Below are positions 7,253-15,578 of a stretch of 17,213 nucleotides of DNA, piece by piece. Location: contig SBHH01000105.1 in the NCBI GenBank assembly GCA_006226265.1, forward strand, positions 1 through 17,213, written 5' to 3'. Position 1 is the first letter of the stretch, and every line of letters starts with the position of its first letter. The position numbers and the translations under genes are program-made. The notes beneath the pieces were generated by a model, which was not told the origin of the DNA, made no database searches, and saw nothing but the letters and a program-made list of their open reading frames with translations. Source of the stretch: Alphaproteobacteria bacterium (lineage in GTDB: Bacteria > Pseudomonadota > Alphaproteobacteria > Sneathiellales > Sneathiellaceae).

Positions 7253-8869
7253 TTAATTATGGCTCGCCAAAATCATGTCCGCCGCTTTCTCGGCAACCAT
7301 GATGACAGGCGCATTTGTATTGCCGGAGGTCAGCGTCGGGAAAATGGAAGCATCGACGATCCGAAGATTGCGAAGCCCATGAGCCTTCAATTGACTATCG
7401 ACAACATTTTCCCGCTGATCCGGCCCCATTCGGCAGGTGCCTATCGGGTGAAAGACCGTGCAGCTTCGCGCCCTGATATCCTCAATCAGCTCCTCATCAC
7501 TTGTCAAACCTGCGCCGGGTTTCAGCTCTACCTCGATGATGGAGGAAAGCGCCGGGCTATTTGCAAGCTTTCGAAGGAATTTCGATCCCGCCAACAAGGC
7601 GTCAAGATCATGAGGATCGGAGAGATAATTCGGATGAATGTGGGGTGCATCAAAGGGATCGGCCGATCGGAGTTGAAGATGTCCGCAGCTTTTCGGCCGG
7701 GTTGGCTGCGCACTTAAAAGAAAACCCGGGAAAGGATCGGGGTTCATTAGGGGCCGCTTGCCGGGCGGCGCCTTGGTATAGCTGACCGGGGAGAAAAAGA
7801 GCTGCATATCCGGCGTGTCAAGACTGTCGCTCGTCCTAATGAAACCGCCCGCCTGGTTGACGCCAAGCGAAAGCGGCCCCCGCCGCGCCAAAACATAGCG
7901 AAGCCCGTGCCAAAGCTTTCCCCACAATGGACCGAGTTGCTGATTAAGCGTCGGAACCCTGGAGCGATAGAGGAAGTCGATACAGAGATGATCCTGCAGG
8001 TTCCGGCCAACCGCCGGAATATCCTGCACAACCTCGATCCCGAAAGACTTCAAATGGTCCGCCTCCCCGACGCCGGAAAGCTGCAGGATTTGCGGTGAAT
8101 TCACTGCGCCCGCCGACAACAGGACTTCCCGTCCAGCAAGAGCCTTCCTTACCTCCCCCTTTTTGCGAAACTCGACGCCAGCGGCTTTTTTTCCGTCAAA
8201 CAGAATACGCGTCACATGAGCCTGCTTTTCAATTCGGACATTCGGTCTTTTCGCCGCGTCCCAGAGATAGGCGCGGGCGGCAGACATGCGAAAACCGTCC
8301 TTCATCGTATTCTGATAGAAGCCGACGCCTTCCTGCGTTCGGCCATTAAAATCCGGATTATAGGAGAGGCCCAGCTCTTCCCCGGCGCGGATGAAATTCC
8401 GGCAGAGGGGATGCAGGTCCTTCGTCAGATCGGAAACATATAGCGGGCCATCGCCGCCCCGCCAGTCATCCGCCCCGTTGGCATTCTGTTCAGATTTTTT
8501 GAAATAGGGCAGGACTTTCTCCCATCCCCATCCCTGATTTCCCAGGGATTCCCATTCATCGAAATCTTCCCGCTGGCCGCGGATATAAACCATTGCATTG
8601 ATGGAGCTGGATCCGCCCAGGACCTTGCCGCGCGGCCAATAGCTTGGCCGTCCGTTCAGCGAGGGAACGGGTTCTGTCTGATACATCCAGTTGAGCGATT
8701 TGTTGTAAAAGGCCTTGCCATAGCCGATGGGCATCTGAACCCAGAGGTTCCGGTCCGATCCCCCGGCCTCCAACACCAAAACGGTATATTTTCCGCCTTC
8801 GGACAGCCGGGCGGCAAGGACACATCCGGCAGAGCCTGCGCCGATGATGATGAAATCATACTGCCTCAT
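7253..8869 (-). CDS. GMC-family flavin oxidoreductase (choline dehydrogenase-like)
   Basis: A 538-residue glucose-methanol-choline family enzyme that should oxidise a primary or secondary alcohol to an aldehyde or ketone, passing electrons to the respiratory chain or a carrier. Residues 10-15 are GAGSAG of the FAD site. The GMC signature with GKVLGGSSSINAMVYIRG follows near 80-97, and the C-terminal active-site segments are FHPIGTCRMG (H474) and SGNTNAP (about 515-521), giving the His/Asn pair of choline dehydrogenases and oxidases. The frame is open upstream to 8926, but ATG 8869 begins MRQYDFIIIGAG directly and has an AAGAAGGA ribosome site 7 nt upstream, so I chose it. It is the first gene of the operon, 115 nt after the MocR-type gene, with a shared operator motif in the gap. 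The substrate is unlikely to be choline itself without bet genes, but that is not excluded. Confidence 0.9.
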   Translation of the reverse strand: MRQYDFIIIGAGSAGCVLAARLSEGGKYTVLVLEAGGSDRNLWVQMPIGYGKAFYNKSLNWMYQTEPVPSLNGRPSYWPRGKVLGGSSSINAMVYIRGQREDFDEWESLGNQGWGWEKVLPYFKKSEQNANGADDWRGGDGPLYVSDLTKDLHPLCRNFIRAGEELGLSYNPDFNGRTQEGVGFYQNTMKDGFRMSAARAYLWDAAKRPNVRIEKQAHVTRILFDGKKAAGVEFRKKGEVRKALAGREVLLSAGAVNSPQILQLSGVGEADHLKSFGIEVVQDIPAVGRNLQDHLCIDFLYRSRVPTLNQQLGPLWGKLWHGLRYVLARRGPLSLGVNQAGGFIRTSDSLDTPDMQLFFSPVSYTKAPPGKRPLMNPDPFPGFLLSAQPTRPKSCGHLQLRSADPFDAPHIHPNYLSDPHDLDALLAGSKFLRKLANSPALSSIIEVELKPGAGLTSDEELIEDIRARSCTVFHPIGTCRMGPDQRENVVDSQLKAHGLRNLRIVDASIFPTLTSGNTNAPVIMVAEKAADMILASHN

Positions 8870-8941
8870 GAACGGTCCTTCTTGTGCGCAAGGGATGCGA
8901 ACGAATGCTGTAGGGGTAAAGGACAATTGGTCGAATTAACA

Positions 8942-8971
8942 TGACCAGTTTGAGGAATTTTTCATACCAAT
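8942..8971 (-). promoter_or_regulatory. Putative MocR operator upstream of the GMC/FAD oxidoreductase operon (site C)
   Basis: Read on the minus strand, ATTGGTAT (8971 to 8964) is followed by ACTGGTCA starting exactly 22 bp later (8949 to 8942). The same spacing and first half-site occur at 10510-10539 and 13208-13237. The second half-site is also one arm of an 8-bp inverted repeat with one mismatch, AATTGGTC (8925-8932) and GACCAGTT (8943-8950). Binding by the neighbouring MocR-type protein is inferred. Confidence 0.6.
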
Positions 8972-8984
8972 ATAGGCATCCTAC

Positions 8985-10484
8985 TCATTTTGAAATCAAC
9001 GGCCCGACAATCCCCGCAATCGCCTTCACCCTGCTTTTTATGACGGCGGGCGTGACGGCCCCGAAGCCGAGAACCAGCCCCTTTTTCCTGATGGGTTTCA
9101 GGCAATAGGCGTCCAGTGGGCGAACCGTAATGCCTTCGCGAGCCAACACTAAGGTCACGTCATTTTCATTCAGGCCCGATTTCAGATAACCCACGGTATG
9201 AAGGCCGCTTTGCGTCGGCTGTACGTCCAGAATATCCGACAGGAATTCGTCAGCAGAATAGATCAGGGCCTGATAGCGGGCCGCGTAAATGCCGCGCATG
9301 CGCCGGATATGGGTTGCGAAAAAGCCTTCATCCATAAATTCGGCGATGGTTGCCTGCGAATTGGTCGGAACCCCCGCCTGAAAGGTGTTGAAGCCCTGCT
9401 GGAAGACAGGCACCAACCGGGGTGGCGAAATGATGAAGCCGGTCCTGAGCGACGGGAACAGCGTCTTTGAGAAAGTGCCGACATAGATCACCCGGCCCGC
9501 CGTATCGACGCTTTTGAGGGTTGGCAAAGGCTGACCTTCAAAATGGAACTCGCTGTCGTAATCATCTTCTATGATCCAGGCATCCGCCTTTTCCGCCGCT
9601 TTCAGAAGAGCAAAGCGCCGCCGCAATCCCATAATCACGCTTAAAGGCTGCTGATGGGAAGGGGTCACGAAGGCCAGCCGAAAGTCGGGTGCCTGATGCA
9701 TTCCATCCTCGACTGAAATGCCTTTTTCATCCACTTCCACCGGCACAAGCTTCGCCCCGTTGGCGATCAGGCTGTTGCGCGCGCCGATCGCGCCCGGATT
9801 TTCAATCCAGACCTTGTCTCCTGAATTCAGCAGCATATTGCCGATCAGTTGAAAAGCGTGCTGGGCACCCCCGGTAATGAAAATCTGCTCCGCTTCGCAC
9901 TGAATACCCCGGCTTGCATTCACATGAGTAGAAATGGCCTGCCGCAACTGGTTCAGGCCATAAGGCTTACCATATCCCATAATCTCACTCCGGTTTCCCC
10001 GCCAGTGCTTGCTCGACAGCCGGGCCCATTGCGCCATCGGAAAATCGTCAAGCGCCGGCAGGCCGGTAATAAAAGCATGCGGCTTCCGGGGCAGTTCCTC
10101 CCGCGAGGCAAGATGCGGCAGCGCCGTTTCCATCATGTCGGAGATTTTGGGGGGTTCCGAGGATGCGGCCTCCTCCTGCAGGGCGGTGGTCTTCTGCAGC
10201 GTGGGCCGCCCCATGCTCATCACCTCGCTCACGAAGGTGCCCGCGCCGGAGCGGGCCTCCAGCACCCCTTCGGAGATCAGGCGGTCCAGCGCATTGATGA
10301 TCGTTGTCCGCGAGACATTCAGTTCCTTCGCAAGCGTCCGGCTTGCGGGCAGTCGCTCCCCCGCCGTGAGGCCGCCGGTCAGGATGATTTGCCGGATCCC
10401 CATATAGATCTGCGTATTGATTTTTTTCTTGGACTGCCTGTCTATCAGAATGGAAGAAAGGAGAGCCCCGCCTGACCGTTTCAT
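8985..10484 (-). CDS. MocR/PdxR-family transcriptional regulator (GntR winged helix + aminotransferase-like domain)
   Basis: A 499-residue DNA-binding regulator. Residues about 18-88 are a GntR winged helix-turn-helix with [18 protein letters not shown] (45-62). A linker of about 45 residues leads to a type I aminotransferase-like domain (about 135-499). That domain keeps the PLP-site residues: N229-P230 in ENPG, D308 in EDDYDSEF, and the Schiff-base lysine K340 in GTFSKTLFP. Members sense PLP adducts with amino compounds such as GABA, taurine or ectoine derivatives, and bind direct repeats. It is transcribed divergently from the enolase-superfamily gene and upstream of the GMC operon. Shared operator-like repeats lie on both sides and again before the importer, so it is the likely controller of all three units. 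The start ATG 10484 has only a weak ribosome site. The ligand is unknown. Confidence 0.92.
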   Translation of the reverse strand: MKRSGGALLSSILIDRQSKKKINTQIYMGIRQIILTGGLTAGERLPASRTLAKELNVSRTTIINALDRLISEGVLEARSGAGTFVSEVMSMGRPTLQKTTALQEEAASSEPPKISDMMETALPHLASREELPRKPHAFITGLPALDDFPMAQWARLSSKHWRGNRSEIMGYGKPYGLNQLRQAISTHVNASRGIQCEAEQIFITGGAQHAFQLIGNMLLNSGDKVWIENPGAIGARNSLIANGAKLVPVEVDEKGISVEDGMHQAPDFRLAFVTPSHQQPLSVIMGLRRRFALLKAAEKADAWIIEDDYDSEFHFEGQPLPTLKSVDTAGRVIYVGTFSKTLFPSLRTGFIISPPRLVPVFQQGFNTFQAGVPTNSQATIAEFMDEGFFATHIRRMRGIYAARYQALIYSADEFLSDILDVQPTQSGLHTVGYLKSGLNENDVTLVLAREGITVRPLDAYCLKPIRKKGLVLGFGAVTPAVIKSRVKAIAGIVGPLISK

Positions 10485-10509
10485 TGGAGACTGATCTCGC
10501 GATATAAAA

Positions 10510-10539
10510 ATTGGTATTTCTTTTTTCTAAAAGCGGACC
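10510..10539 (+). promoter_or_regulatory. Putative MocR operator in the mocR-like/enolase divergent region (site A)
   Basis: ATTGGTAT (10510-10517) is followed by AGCGGACC beginning 22 bp later (10532-10539), then TTAA. It is preceded by ATATAAAA, as is site B. It lies between the divergent regulator and enolase-superfamily genes, so it could serve both autoregulation and activation. I see no convincing -35/-10 pair for either gene, which would fit a promoter needing an activator. Confidence 0.6.
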
Positions 10540-10549
10540 TTAACAGTAA

Positions 10550-10562
10550 ACCAATCCTTGGT
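10550..10562. repeat. Short perfect inverted repeat ACCAA-TCC-TTGGT downstream of site A
   Basis: The 5-bp arms ACCAA (10550-10554) and TTGGT (10558-10562) are separated by TCC. They carry the same TTGGT core as the first half-site of the shared motif, in both orientations, 11 nt after site A. This may be an accessory binding site; it is short enough to arise by chance. Confidence 0.35.
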
Positions 10563-10607
10563 AGGTTGCTAGGAGATTTCAAAAAACTGGAACAGCGGAT
10601 CATTTCA

Positions 10608-11711
10608 ATGAAGATTAAATCTATCGAGACCTTCACGACAGCGGATGTCTGCTTTGTGCGGGTGACGACTGAGGATGGCATGCAGGGCTGGGGTCAGGTG
10701 GCCCCCTATTGCGCCGATATCACGGCGCAGGTCCTGCATCGCCAGATCGCTCCGCATGCGCTCGGCGCGAATTCATTGGACATCGACTATCTGGTTCAGC
10801 TTCTCCCGGAAAAGGAACATAAATTTCCGGGATCCTATATCCAGCGGGCCATCGGCGGCCTGGATACCGCCCTTTGGGATATCATGGGAAAGCGCGAGGG
10901 AAAAAGCGTCTGCGAGCTTTTGGGCGGCACGCCCGGCGAGCTCCGCGCCTATGCCTCCTCCATGAAACGGGATATCACCCCGGCGGATGAGGTGAAGCGG
11001 TTTCAGGCCCTTCGCGATACATATGGCTTCGATGCCTTCAAGTTCCGGATCGGGGCGGAATGCGGGCGGGGACAGGATGAATGGCCGGGCCGGACCGAAG
11101 AAATTGTTCCGGCAGTTGCAAGGGCGCTTGGGGATCAAGTCGATCTTCTCGTCGATGCCAACTCCTCTTTTTCCCCAAGCCAGGCGATTGAGGTGGGCCG
11201 AATGCTTGAAGATAACGGGATTTCCCATTACGAGGAACCCTGCCCCTATTGGGAATATGAACAGACGAAACAGGTAACCGATGCCCTGTCAATCGATGTG
11301 ACGGGCGGTGAGCAGGATTGCGAAATCCCCAACTGGCGGCGCATGATCAAGGATCATGTCGTCGATATCGTCCAGCCGGATGTCTGCTATGTTGGCGGCA
11401 TTGCCAACACGATGCGGGTCGCGAAGATGGCGGAGACGGAAGGCCTGCCCGTCACGCCCCACAGCGCCAATCTGACCCTTGTAACCCTCTTCACCATGCA
11501 TGTCCTTCGTGCGATCCCGAATGCTGGAAAATATCTGGAATTCTCGATCGAGGTTGAGGATTACTATCCTTGGCAGTACGGGCTTTTTTCGAACGAAATG
11601 TTCAGCATTAGGGATGGCAAGGCAATGGTTTCCAATATGCCGGGCTGGGGGGCTGTGATCAACCCCGAATGGCTCGACCGTGCCAAATATCAGAAAAGCG
11701 AGGCTGACTGA
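10608..11711 (+). CDS. Enolase-superfamily enzyme, mandelate racemase subgroup
   Basis: A 367-residue enzyme that would abstract an alpha-proton next to a carboxylate, leading to racemisation, epimerisation or dehydration. The magnesium ligands are D183 (VDAN), E209 (HYEEP) and E235 (GGEQ), each 26 apart as in mandelate racemase. The Asp-His dyad is D258 (QPDV) and H285 (PHSANL), and the K-x-R motif is K145-x-R147 (FKFRIG). This residue set places it in the mandelate racemase rather than the muconate cycloisomerase group. The segment after K-x-R (about 148-165) is longer than in mandelate racemase. The frame extends to a TTG at 10566, but ATG 10608 starts the MKIKSIETF strand normal for the family. 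It overlaps the aldehyde dehydrogenase by 1 nt (TGATG). An acid-sugar dehydratase or an amino-acid/betaine epimerase are both possible. Confidence 0.88.
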   Translation: MKIKSIETFTTADVCFVRVTTEDGMQGWGQVAPYCADITAQVLHRQIAPHALGANSLDIDYLVQLLPEKEHKFPGSYIQRAIGGLDTALWDIMGKREGKSVCELLGGTPGELRAYASSMKRDITPADEVKRFQALRDTYGFDAFKFRIGAECGRGQDEWPGRTEEIVPAVARALGDQVDLLVDANSSFSPSQAIEVGRMLEDNGISHYEEPCPYWEYEQTKQVTDALSIDVTGGEQDCEIPNWRRMIKDHVVDIVQPDVCYVGGIANTMRVAKMAETEGLPVTPHSANLTLVTLFTMHVLRAIPNAGKYLEFSIEVEDYYPWQYGLFSNEMFSIRDGKAMVSNMPGWGAVINPEWLDRAKYQKSEAD

Positions 11712-13204
11712 TGCCAGACAATCTGAAAAAGCTCGCTCAGAAGGCATTGAAGGCCGGGCGGATCGTCGATTTACCGAAAGACCATTTCATCAATGGCCGA
11801 TTTCTCTCCTCCCAATCGGGGGAGGAGATGGAGAGCATCGACCCCGGCACGGGCAAAGCCTTTCACAGCTTTGCCAAAGGCGCCAAGGCAGATGTCGATC
11901 TTGCCGTTGCCGCCGCCCGGAATGCCCTGAAAGGCCCCTGGATACAGATCAGCCCCGCCGAACGTTCCCGCATTCTCTGGCGGGCCTCCCAACTGATCCT
12001 TCAGAATATTGACCGGCTGGCGGTCGCGGAAACGCTGGATAGTGGAAAGCCGGTCAATGAATCCGTTGGCGATACGCGGGGCGCGGCGCGCGCTTTTGAA
12101 TATTATGCGGGCGCCGCCGACAAACTGCAGGGGGATGTTTTCCCGCTTCCCGCCGGATATCATGGTTACAGCCTGCATGAACCGATCGGGGTCACCGCGC
12201 ATATAATCCCCTGGAATTTCCCGATTTCCACAACAGCGCGCGGCGTTGCGCCTGCGCTCGCGGCAGGCTGCACCATCGTCGCCAAACCCGCCGAACAGAC
12301 CCCTCTCACGGCGCTGATGCTTGCCGATATCCTGCGGCAGGCCGGACTGCCGGACGGCGTCTTTAATGTCGTCACCGGGACGGGCGCCGAAGCGGGCGCT
12401 CCGCTCGTTGCGCATCCCGATATCGATCATGTCACCTTCACCGGATCGGTCAGCACGGGCATTACCGTGGCGAAATCCGCGGCCGACAATGTCACGCGCC
12501 TGTTGCTGGAACTCGGCGGGAAGTCGCCCGTCACTGTCCTCGCCGATTGCGATTTGGAGGCTGCGCTTCAAGGCGTCATGGGCGCGATTTTTGAAAATGC
12601 CGGACAGATTTGCTCCGCCAGTTCGCGGCTCGTCATTGAGCGATCCATCCATGCCGAATTTATGGAGAAGCTGGTCCAGCGGACGGAGGCCCTCTCCATC
12701 GGGCATGGCCTCACCGATCCCAATATCGGCCCCGTGAATTCGGCGGAACAACAGGACAAAATCGTTGCCTATCTTCAGGACGCGAAGGCGCGTGGGCTCG
12801 ATATTCTGACTGGCGGACATGCCTTGAAAGATCCGGATATCGGCACCGGCTGGTTCGTTGCGCCGACAATCATCGACAATCTGAAACCGGATGACCGGAT
12901 TTGTCAGGAAGAGATTTTCGGCCCGGTGCTTGCCGTACAGGTGGTCGATGATTTCGATGAAGCGGTTGCGGTTGCAAACGATACCGCCTTCGGCCTCGTC
13001 GCCGGAATCTATACCGGCAGTATGTCGAAGGCACATCGCTATGCCCGTGATATCGACGCCGGACAGGTCTATATCAACGAATATTTCGCGGGCGGGATCG
13101 AGGTTCCGTTCGGCGGCAACAAAAGCTCGGGCTATGGACGCGAAAAAGGTCTGGAAGCACTGAAAAGCTACAGCAAGCTCAAATCCGTCGCCGCGAAGAT
13201 ATAA
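11711..13204 (+). CDS. NAD(P)-dependent aldehyde dehydrogenase
   Basis: A 497-residue cytosolic aldehyde dehydrogenase that oxidises an aldehyde to the carboxylic acid. Active-site features are PWNF (N169), the cofactor-contact lysine K192 (AKPAEQTP), FTGSVSTG (243-250), the general base E267 in LELGGKSP and the nucleophile C301 in FENAGQICSASSR. It falls in the broad betaine-aldehyde, aminoaldehyde and gamma-glutamyl-aminobutyraldehyde group; the exact substrate is not readable from the sequence. The start ATG 11711 overlaps the stop of the enolase-superfamily gene, with GAGG about 8 nt upstream, so translation is coupled. The stop lies within the ATATAAAAAATTGG run that begins operator site B. 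It is the probable partner for aldehydes released by the GMC and DAO-family flavoenzymes. Confidence 0.93.
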   Translation: MPDNLKKLAQKALKAGRIVDLPKDHFINGRFLSSQSGEEMESIDPGTGKAFHSFAKGAKADVDLAVAAARNALKGPWIQISPAERSRILWRASQLILQNIDRLAVAETLDSGKPVNESVGDTRGAARAFEYYAGAADKLQGDVFPLPAGYHGYSLHEPIGVTAHIIPWNFPISTTARGVAPALAAGCTIVAKPAEQTPLTALMLADILRQAGLPDGVFNVVTGTGAEAGAPLVAHPDIDHVTFTGSVSTGITVAKSAADNVTRLLLELGGKSPVTVLADCDLEAALQGVMGAIFENAGQICSASSRLVIERSIHAEFMEKLVQRTEALSIGHGLTDPNIGPVNSAEQQDKIVAYLQDAKARGLDILTGGHALKDPDIGTGWFVAPTIIDNLKPDDRICQEEIFGPVLAVQVVDDFDEAVAVANDTAFGLVAGIYTGSMSKAHRYARDIDAGQVYINEYFAGGIEVPFGGNKSSGYGREKGLEALKSYSKLKSVAAKI

Positions 13205-13207
13205 AAA

Positions 13208-13237
13208 ATTGGTATGCCGAAACGTCTAAATTGGACC
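13208..13237 (+). promoter_or_regulatory. Putative MocR operator upstream of the importer operon (site B)
   Basis: ATTGGTAT (13208-13215) is followed by ATTGGACC starting exactly 22 bp later (13230-13237). This is the clearest case, since both half-sites share ATTGG as a direct repeat. It begins 4 nt after the aldehyde dehydrogenase stop and about 105 nt before the binding-protein start, in an AT-rich gap of 138 bp. The second half-site with its trailing TTTTA recalls the CTGGACYTAA repeat that I recall for TauR, a taurine-responsive MocR protein. Confidence 0.62.
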
Positions 13238-13342
13238 TTTTAGGGATACTGATTTGTTCCTAAGGTTATCAGATGGGAAATCCAAAATTAATAATAAATA
13301 AAAAACAAAATACAACAGGAGCTATTAAAAGGGTGAGCAAAA

Positions 13343-14401
13343 ATGAAATTAAATAAAATATCAATATCCGTGCTGGCGTTGAGCGGATCAATACTTGTAG
13401 CCTCCATGACTTCTGCTTCGGCTGAAGACGTACTGTCGATCGCCTCGTGGGGTGGATCTTATCAGGACGCCCAGAGCAAGGCCCTGTTCCAGCCCGCGGC
13501 AAAGGAGATGGGCATCACCATCAAGGAAGAAACCTATGGCGGCATGTCCGATGTGCGACTGCGGAGCAAGTCCGGCGCGACCCAATGGGATATCGTCGCC
13601 AGCGGATCGGGCAGTGCAGCCCGCGCGGCCGCGGAAGGCCTGCTGGAGCCCCTTGATTACAAGGTGATTGACGTATCAACCTTTTATCCGGGCCTCTACA
13701 CCGAATATTGCGTCGGCAGTGACGTCTATTCCGTCGTCGATGCCTGGAACACCAAAACCTACGGCGAAAACGGACCGCGCAGCTGGGCCGATTTCTTCGA
13801 TGTGAAGAAGTTCCCGGGAACGCGCTCCCTTCGTGACAAATACGATATCAATTTCCAGATCGCCCTGCTGGCCGACGGCGTACCGAAGGAAAAGGTCTAT
13901 GAAGTCCTTTCGACGGACGAAGGCATGAAACGCGCCCTCGACAAGCTTCGGGAACTGAAGCCGCATGTCGCCGTCTGGTGGAAGTCCGGCGCACAGCATG
14001 CCCAGCTTATGAAGGACGGCGAAGTTGATATGACGACCGGCTGGAACGGGCGTTTTGATGTCGTCAGGAAAGACGGCGCCAAGGTCGATTACGACTTTAA
14101 TCAGGGCTTCCTTGATTACGACTGCTTTGCCATTCCGAAAGGAGCGCCGCATAAGGAACTCGCCATGAAATTCTTGGCGAAAATCAGCGAGGCCAAGATC
14201 CAGGCAAACCTTGCCAAATACATCACCTACGGCCCGGCCAACAAGAAGGCCTATGAAAATGGCCTGATCGATGAGAAGGTTGCCAAGACCCTGCCGTCCT
14301 ATCCTGCAAATGCGGAAAAACAGCTGCGGATTAATTTGGACTGGTATACCAAATATGGGGAGAAGGCGTCCGCCATGTTCCAGGAAATGCTGACCGAATA
14401 G
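13343..14401 (+). CDS. Periplasmic binding protein of a polyamine/opine-type ABC importer (PotD/PotF family)
   Basis: This is a 352-residue extracellular solute-binding protein, exported and captured in the periplasm to deliver ligand to the permeases. A Sec signal peptide is clear: basic MKLNK, hydrophobic 6-20, and predicted cleavage after ASA at 27. The mature start EDVLSIASWGGSYQDAQ matches the COG0687 family (spermidine/putrescine, opine and related cationic solutes). Two cysteines, in YCVGS and YDCFA, may form a disulfide in the periplasm. The start ATG 13343 has an AGGAG and a nearer GGGTGA ribosome site. It is the first gene of the importer operon, directly after operator site B, and a terminator-like hairpin follows it. 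Ligand specificity is not predictable here. Confidence 0.92.
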   Translation: MKLNKISISVLALSGSILVASMTSASAEDVLSIASWGGSYQDAQSKALFQPAAKEMGITIKEETYGGMSDVRLRSKSGATQWDIVASGSGSAARAAAEGLLEPLDYKVIDVSTFYPGLYTEYCVGSDVYSVVDAWNTKTYGENGPRSWADFFDVKKFPGTRSLRDKYDINFQIALLADGVPKEKVYEVLSTDEGMKRALDKLRELKPHVAVWWKSGAQHAQLMKDGEVDMTTGWNGRFDVVRKDGAKVDYDFNQGFLDYDCFAIPKGAPHKELAMKFLAKISEAKIQANLAKYITYGPANKKAYENGLIDEKVAKTLPSYPANAEKQLRINLDWYTKYGEKASAMFQEMLTE

Positions 14402-14422
14402 TCAGCGCCGGACCTGTGATTT

Positions 14423-14459
14423 AGTGGACGACCTTCATCAGGAGGCCGTCCACTTTTTT
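14423..14459 (+). terminator. Intrinsic terminator-like hairpin between the binding-protein and ATPase genes
   Basis: AGTGGACG (14423-14430) pairs perfectly with CGTCCACT (14447-14454). After one mismatch an inner CCT/AGG pairing extends the stem, and six T residues follow (14454-14459). It sits 22 nt after the binding-protein stop. In importer operons such a hairpin commonly ends or stabilises a binding-protein transcript so that it exceeds the membrane subunits; partial read-through is inferred since no second promoter is evident. Confidence 0.75.
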
Positions 14460-14490
14460 AACCGCATGAAGACTGTACCGGAAATTCAGA

Positions 14491-15576
14491 ATGCCTAACG
14501 CAGAATCATTACCGATCAGCATCCAGGGAATCACAAAGACCTATGGCAGGGTTCATGCGCTGGACAATGTCGATCTGGAAGTGAAAAGCGGGGAATTCCT
14601 GACCCTTCTGGGGCCGTCCGGATCGGGCAAGACCACCCTGCTGATGGCCCTTGCCGGCTTCACCCGCCCCGATTACGGCAGCGTCAGGTTCGGCGATGAA
14701 GAGGTCATTTTAAAGCCGCCGCATTTGCGCGATGTCGGCATGGTGTTCCAGAATTATGCGCTGTTCCCGCATATGACTGTTGCGGCCAACATCGCTTACC
14801 CCCTCAAACTTCGGAAAGTTTCGAAAGCTGAAATCGAGACACGCGTCGAGCAGGCGCTCGAAACCGTGCAGCTTGGCGGATATGGCGCCCGCCGGATCAC
14901 GCAGCTTTCCGGCGGACAGAAGCAGCGTGTCGCGCTCGCCCGTGCCATCGTCTTCAATCCCCGCATCGTGCTGATGGACGAGCCGCTTTCCGCCCTCGAT
15001 AAAAAGCTGCGCGACCATATGCAGATTGAGCTGCGCCAGATGCATGACCAGCTTGGCATGACAACAATCTATGTCACCCATGACCAGCGGGAGGCCCTGA
15101 CCATGTCCGACCGGATCGCCGTAATCAATAACGGCAAGGTCCGGCAGCTTGGCACGCCCCGGGAAATTTATGACACCCCGGCCAACCGCTTCGTCGCCGA
15201 CTTCATTGGTGAATCGAGTTTTCTGGAACTGGAAGAAGGCGAGAGCGGCCTCACCTGTGAAGGCATAGAAATTCTCGCGCGCCATACGCCGGAAGACAAT
15301 TTGCCGAAATCCCTTGTGATCCGGCCGGAGCGCCTGTTCCCTGTGAACGGGAAGCGTCCTGCCGATACAAATCTGTTCAAGGGAACAATCCGGCAGATCG
15401 TTTATCAGGGCGATGCCGCGATGGTTTATATCGACCAGTCAACCGGCGCAGAACTTGTCATGCGGTGCGGCACAGATAACGAAACCTTGCAAAGCCTCAA
15501 GCGGGACAGCGAGATAACGGTCGGGCTGCATCGGGACGATACGGTTATCGTCTCCGATGACGAGACGAAAGGCTGA
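14491..15576 (+). CDS. ABC importer ATPase (PotA-like, spermidine/putrescine-type)
   Basis: A 361-residue ATP-binding subunit that drives solute import at the inner membrane. Walker A GPSGSGKT is at 41-48, the Q-loop Q87 in VFQNYALFPHMTV, signature LSGGQKQR at 139-146, Walker B IVLMDEPLSALD at 159-170 and the switch H197 in VTHDQ. A C-terminal region (about 235-355) has the TOBE-type regulatory extension with VIRPERLF, as in PotA and MalK relatives. It follows the hairpin after the binding-protein gene and ends 2 nt before the first permease start, so ATPase and permeases are one translational unit. The start ATG 14491 gives the normal family N-terminus. Confidence 0.94.
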   Translation: MPNAESLPISIQGITKTYGRVHALDNVDLEVKSGEFLTLLGPSGSGKTTLLMALAGFTRPDYGSVRFGDEEVILKPPHLRDVGMVFQNYALFPHMTVAANIAYPLKLRKVSKAEIETRVEQALETVQLGGYGARRITQLSGGQKQRVALARAIVFNPRIVLMDEPLSALDKKLRDHMQIELRQMHDQLGMTTIYVTHDQREALTMSDRIAVINNGKVRQLGTPREIYDTPANRFVADFIGESSFLELEEGESGLTCEGIEILARHTPEDNLPKSLVIRPERLFPVNGKRPADTNLFKGTIRQIVYQGDAAMVYIDQSTGAELVMRCGTDNETLQSLKRDSEITVGLHRDDTVIVSDDETKG

Positions 15577-15578
15577 GC

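Noticed and set aside
8870..8926. Upstream start for the GMC enzyme, adding 19 residues
   Set aside because: ATG 8869 has a strong ribosome site and begins right at the FAD-binding strand; the added residues resemble no family N-terminus or signal peptide.
8985..10484. Regulator as EnuR (ectoine) or TauR (taurine)
   Set aside because: Neither ectoine hydrolase/deacetylase nor taurine dehydrogenase/pyruvate aminotransferase genes are in the window; only the MocR family and a partly similar half-site agree.
5948..13204. Putrescine (Puu) pathway assignment from the PuuB-like oxidase and aldehyde dehydrogenase
   Set aside because: No gamma-glutamylputrescine synthetase, PuuD hydrolase or aminotransferase is present, and a GMC and an enolase-superfamily enzyme are not part of that pathway.
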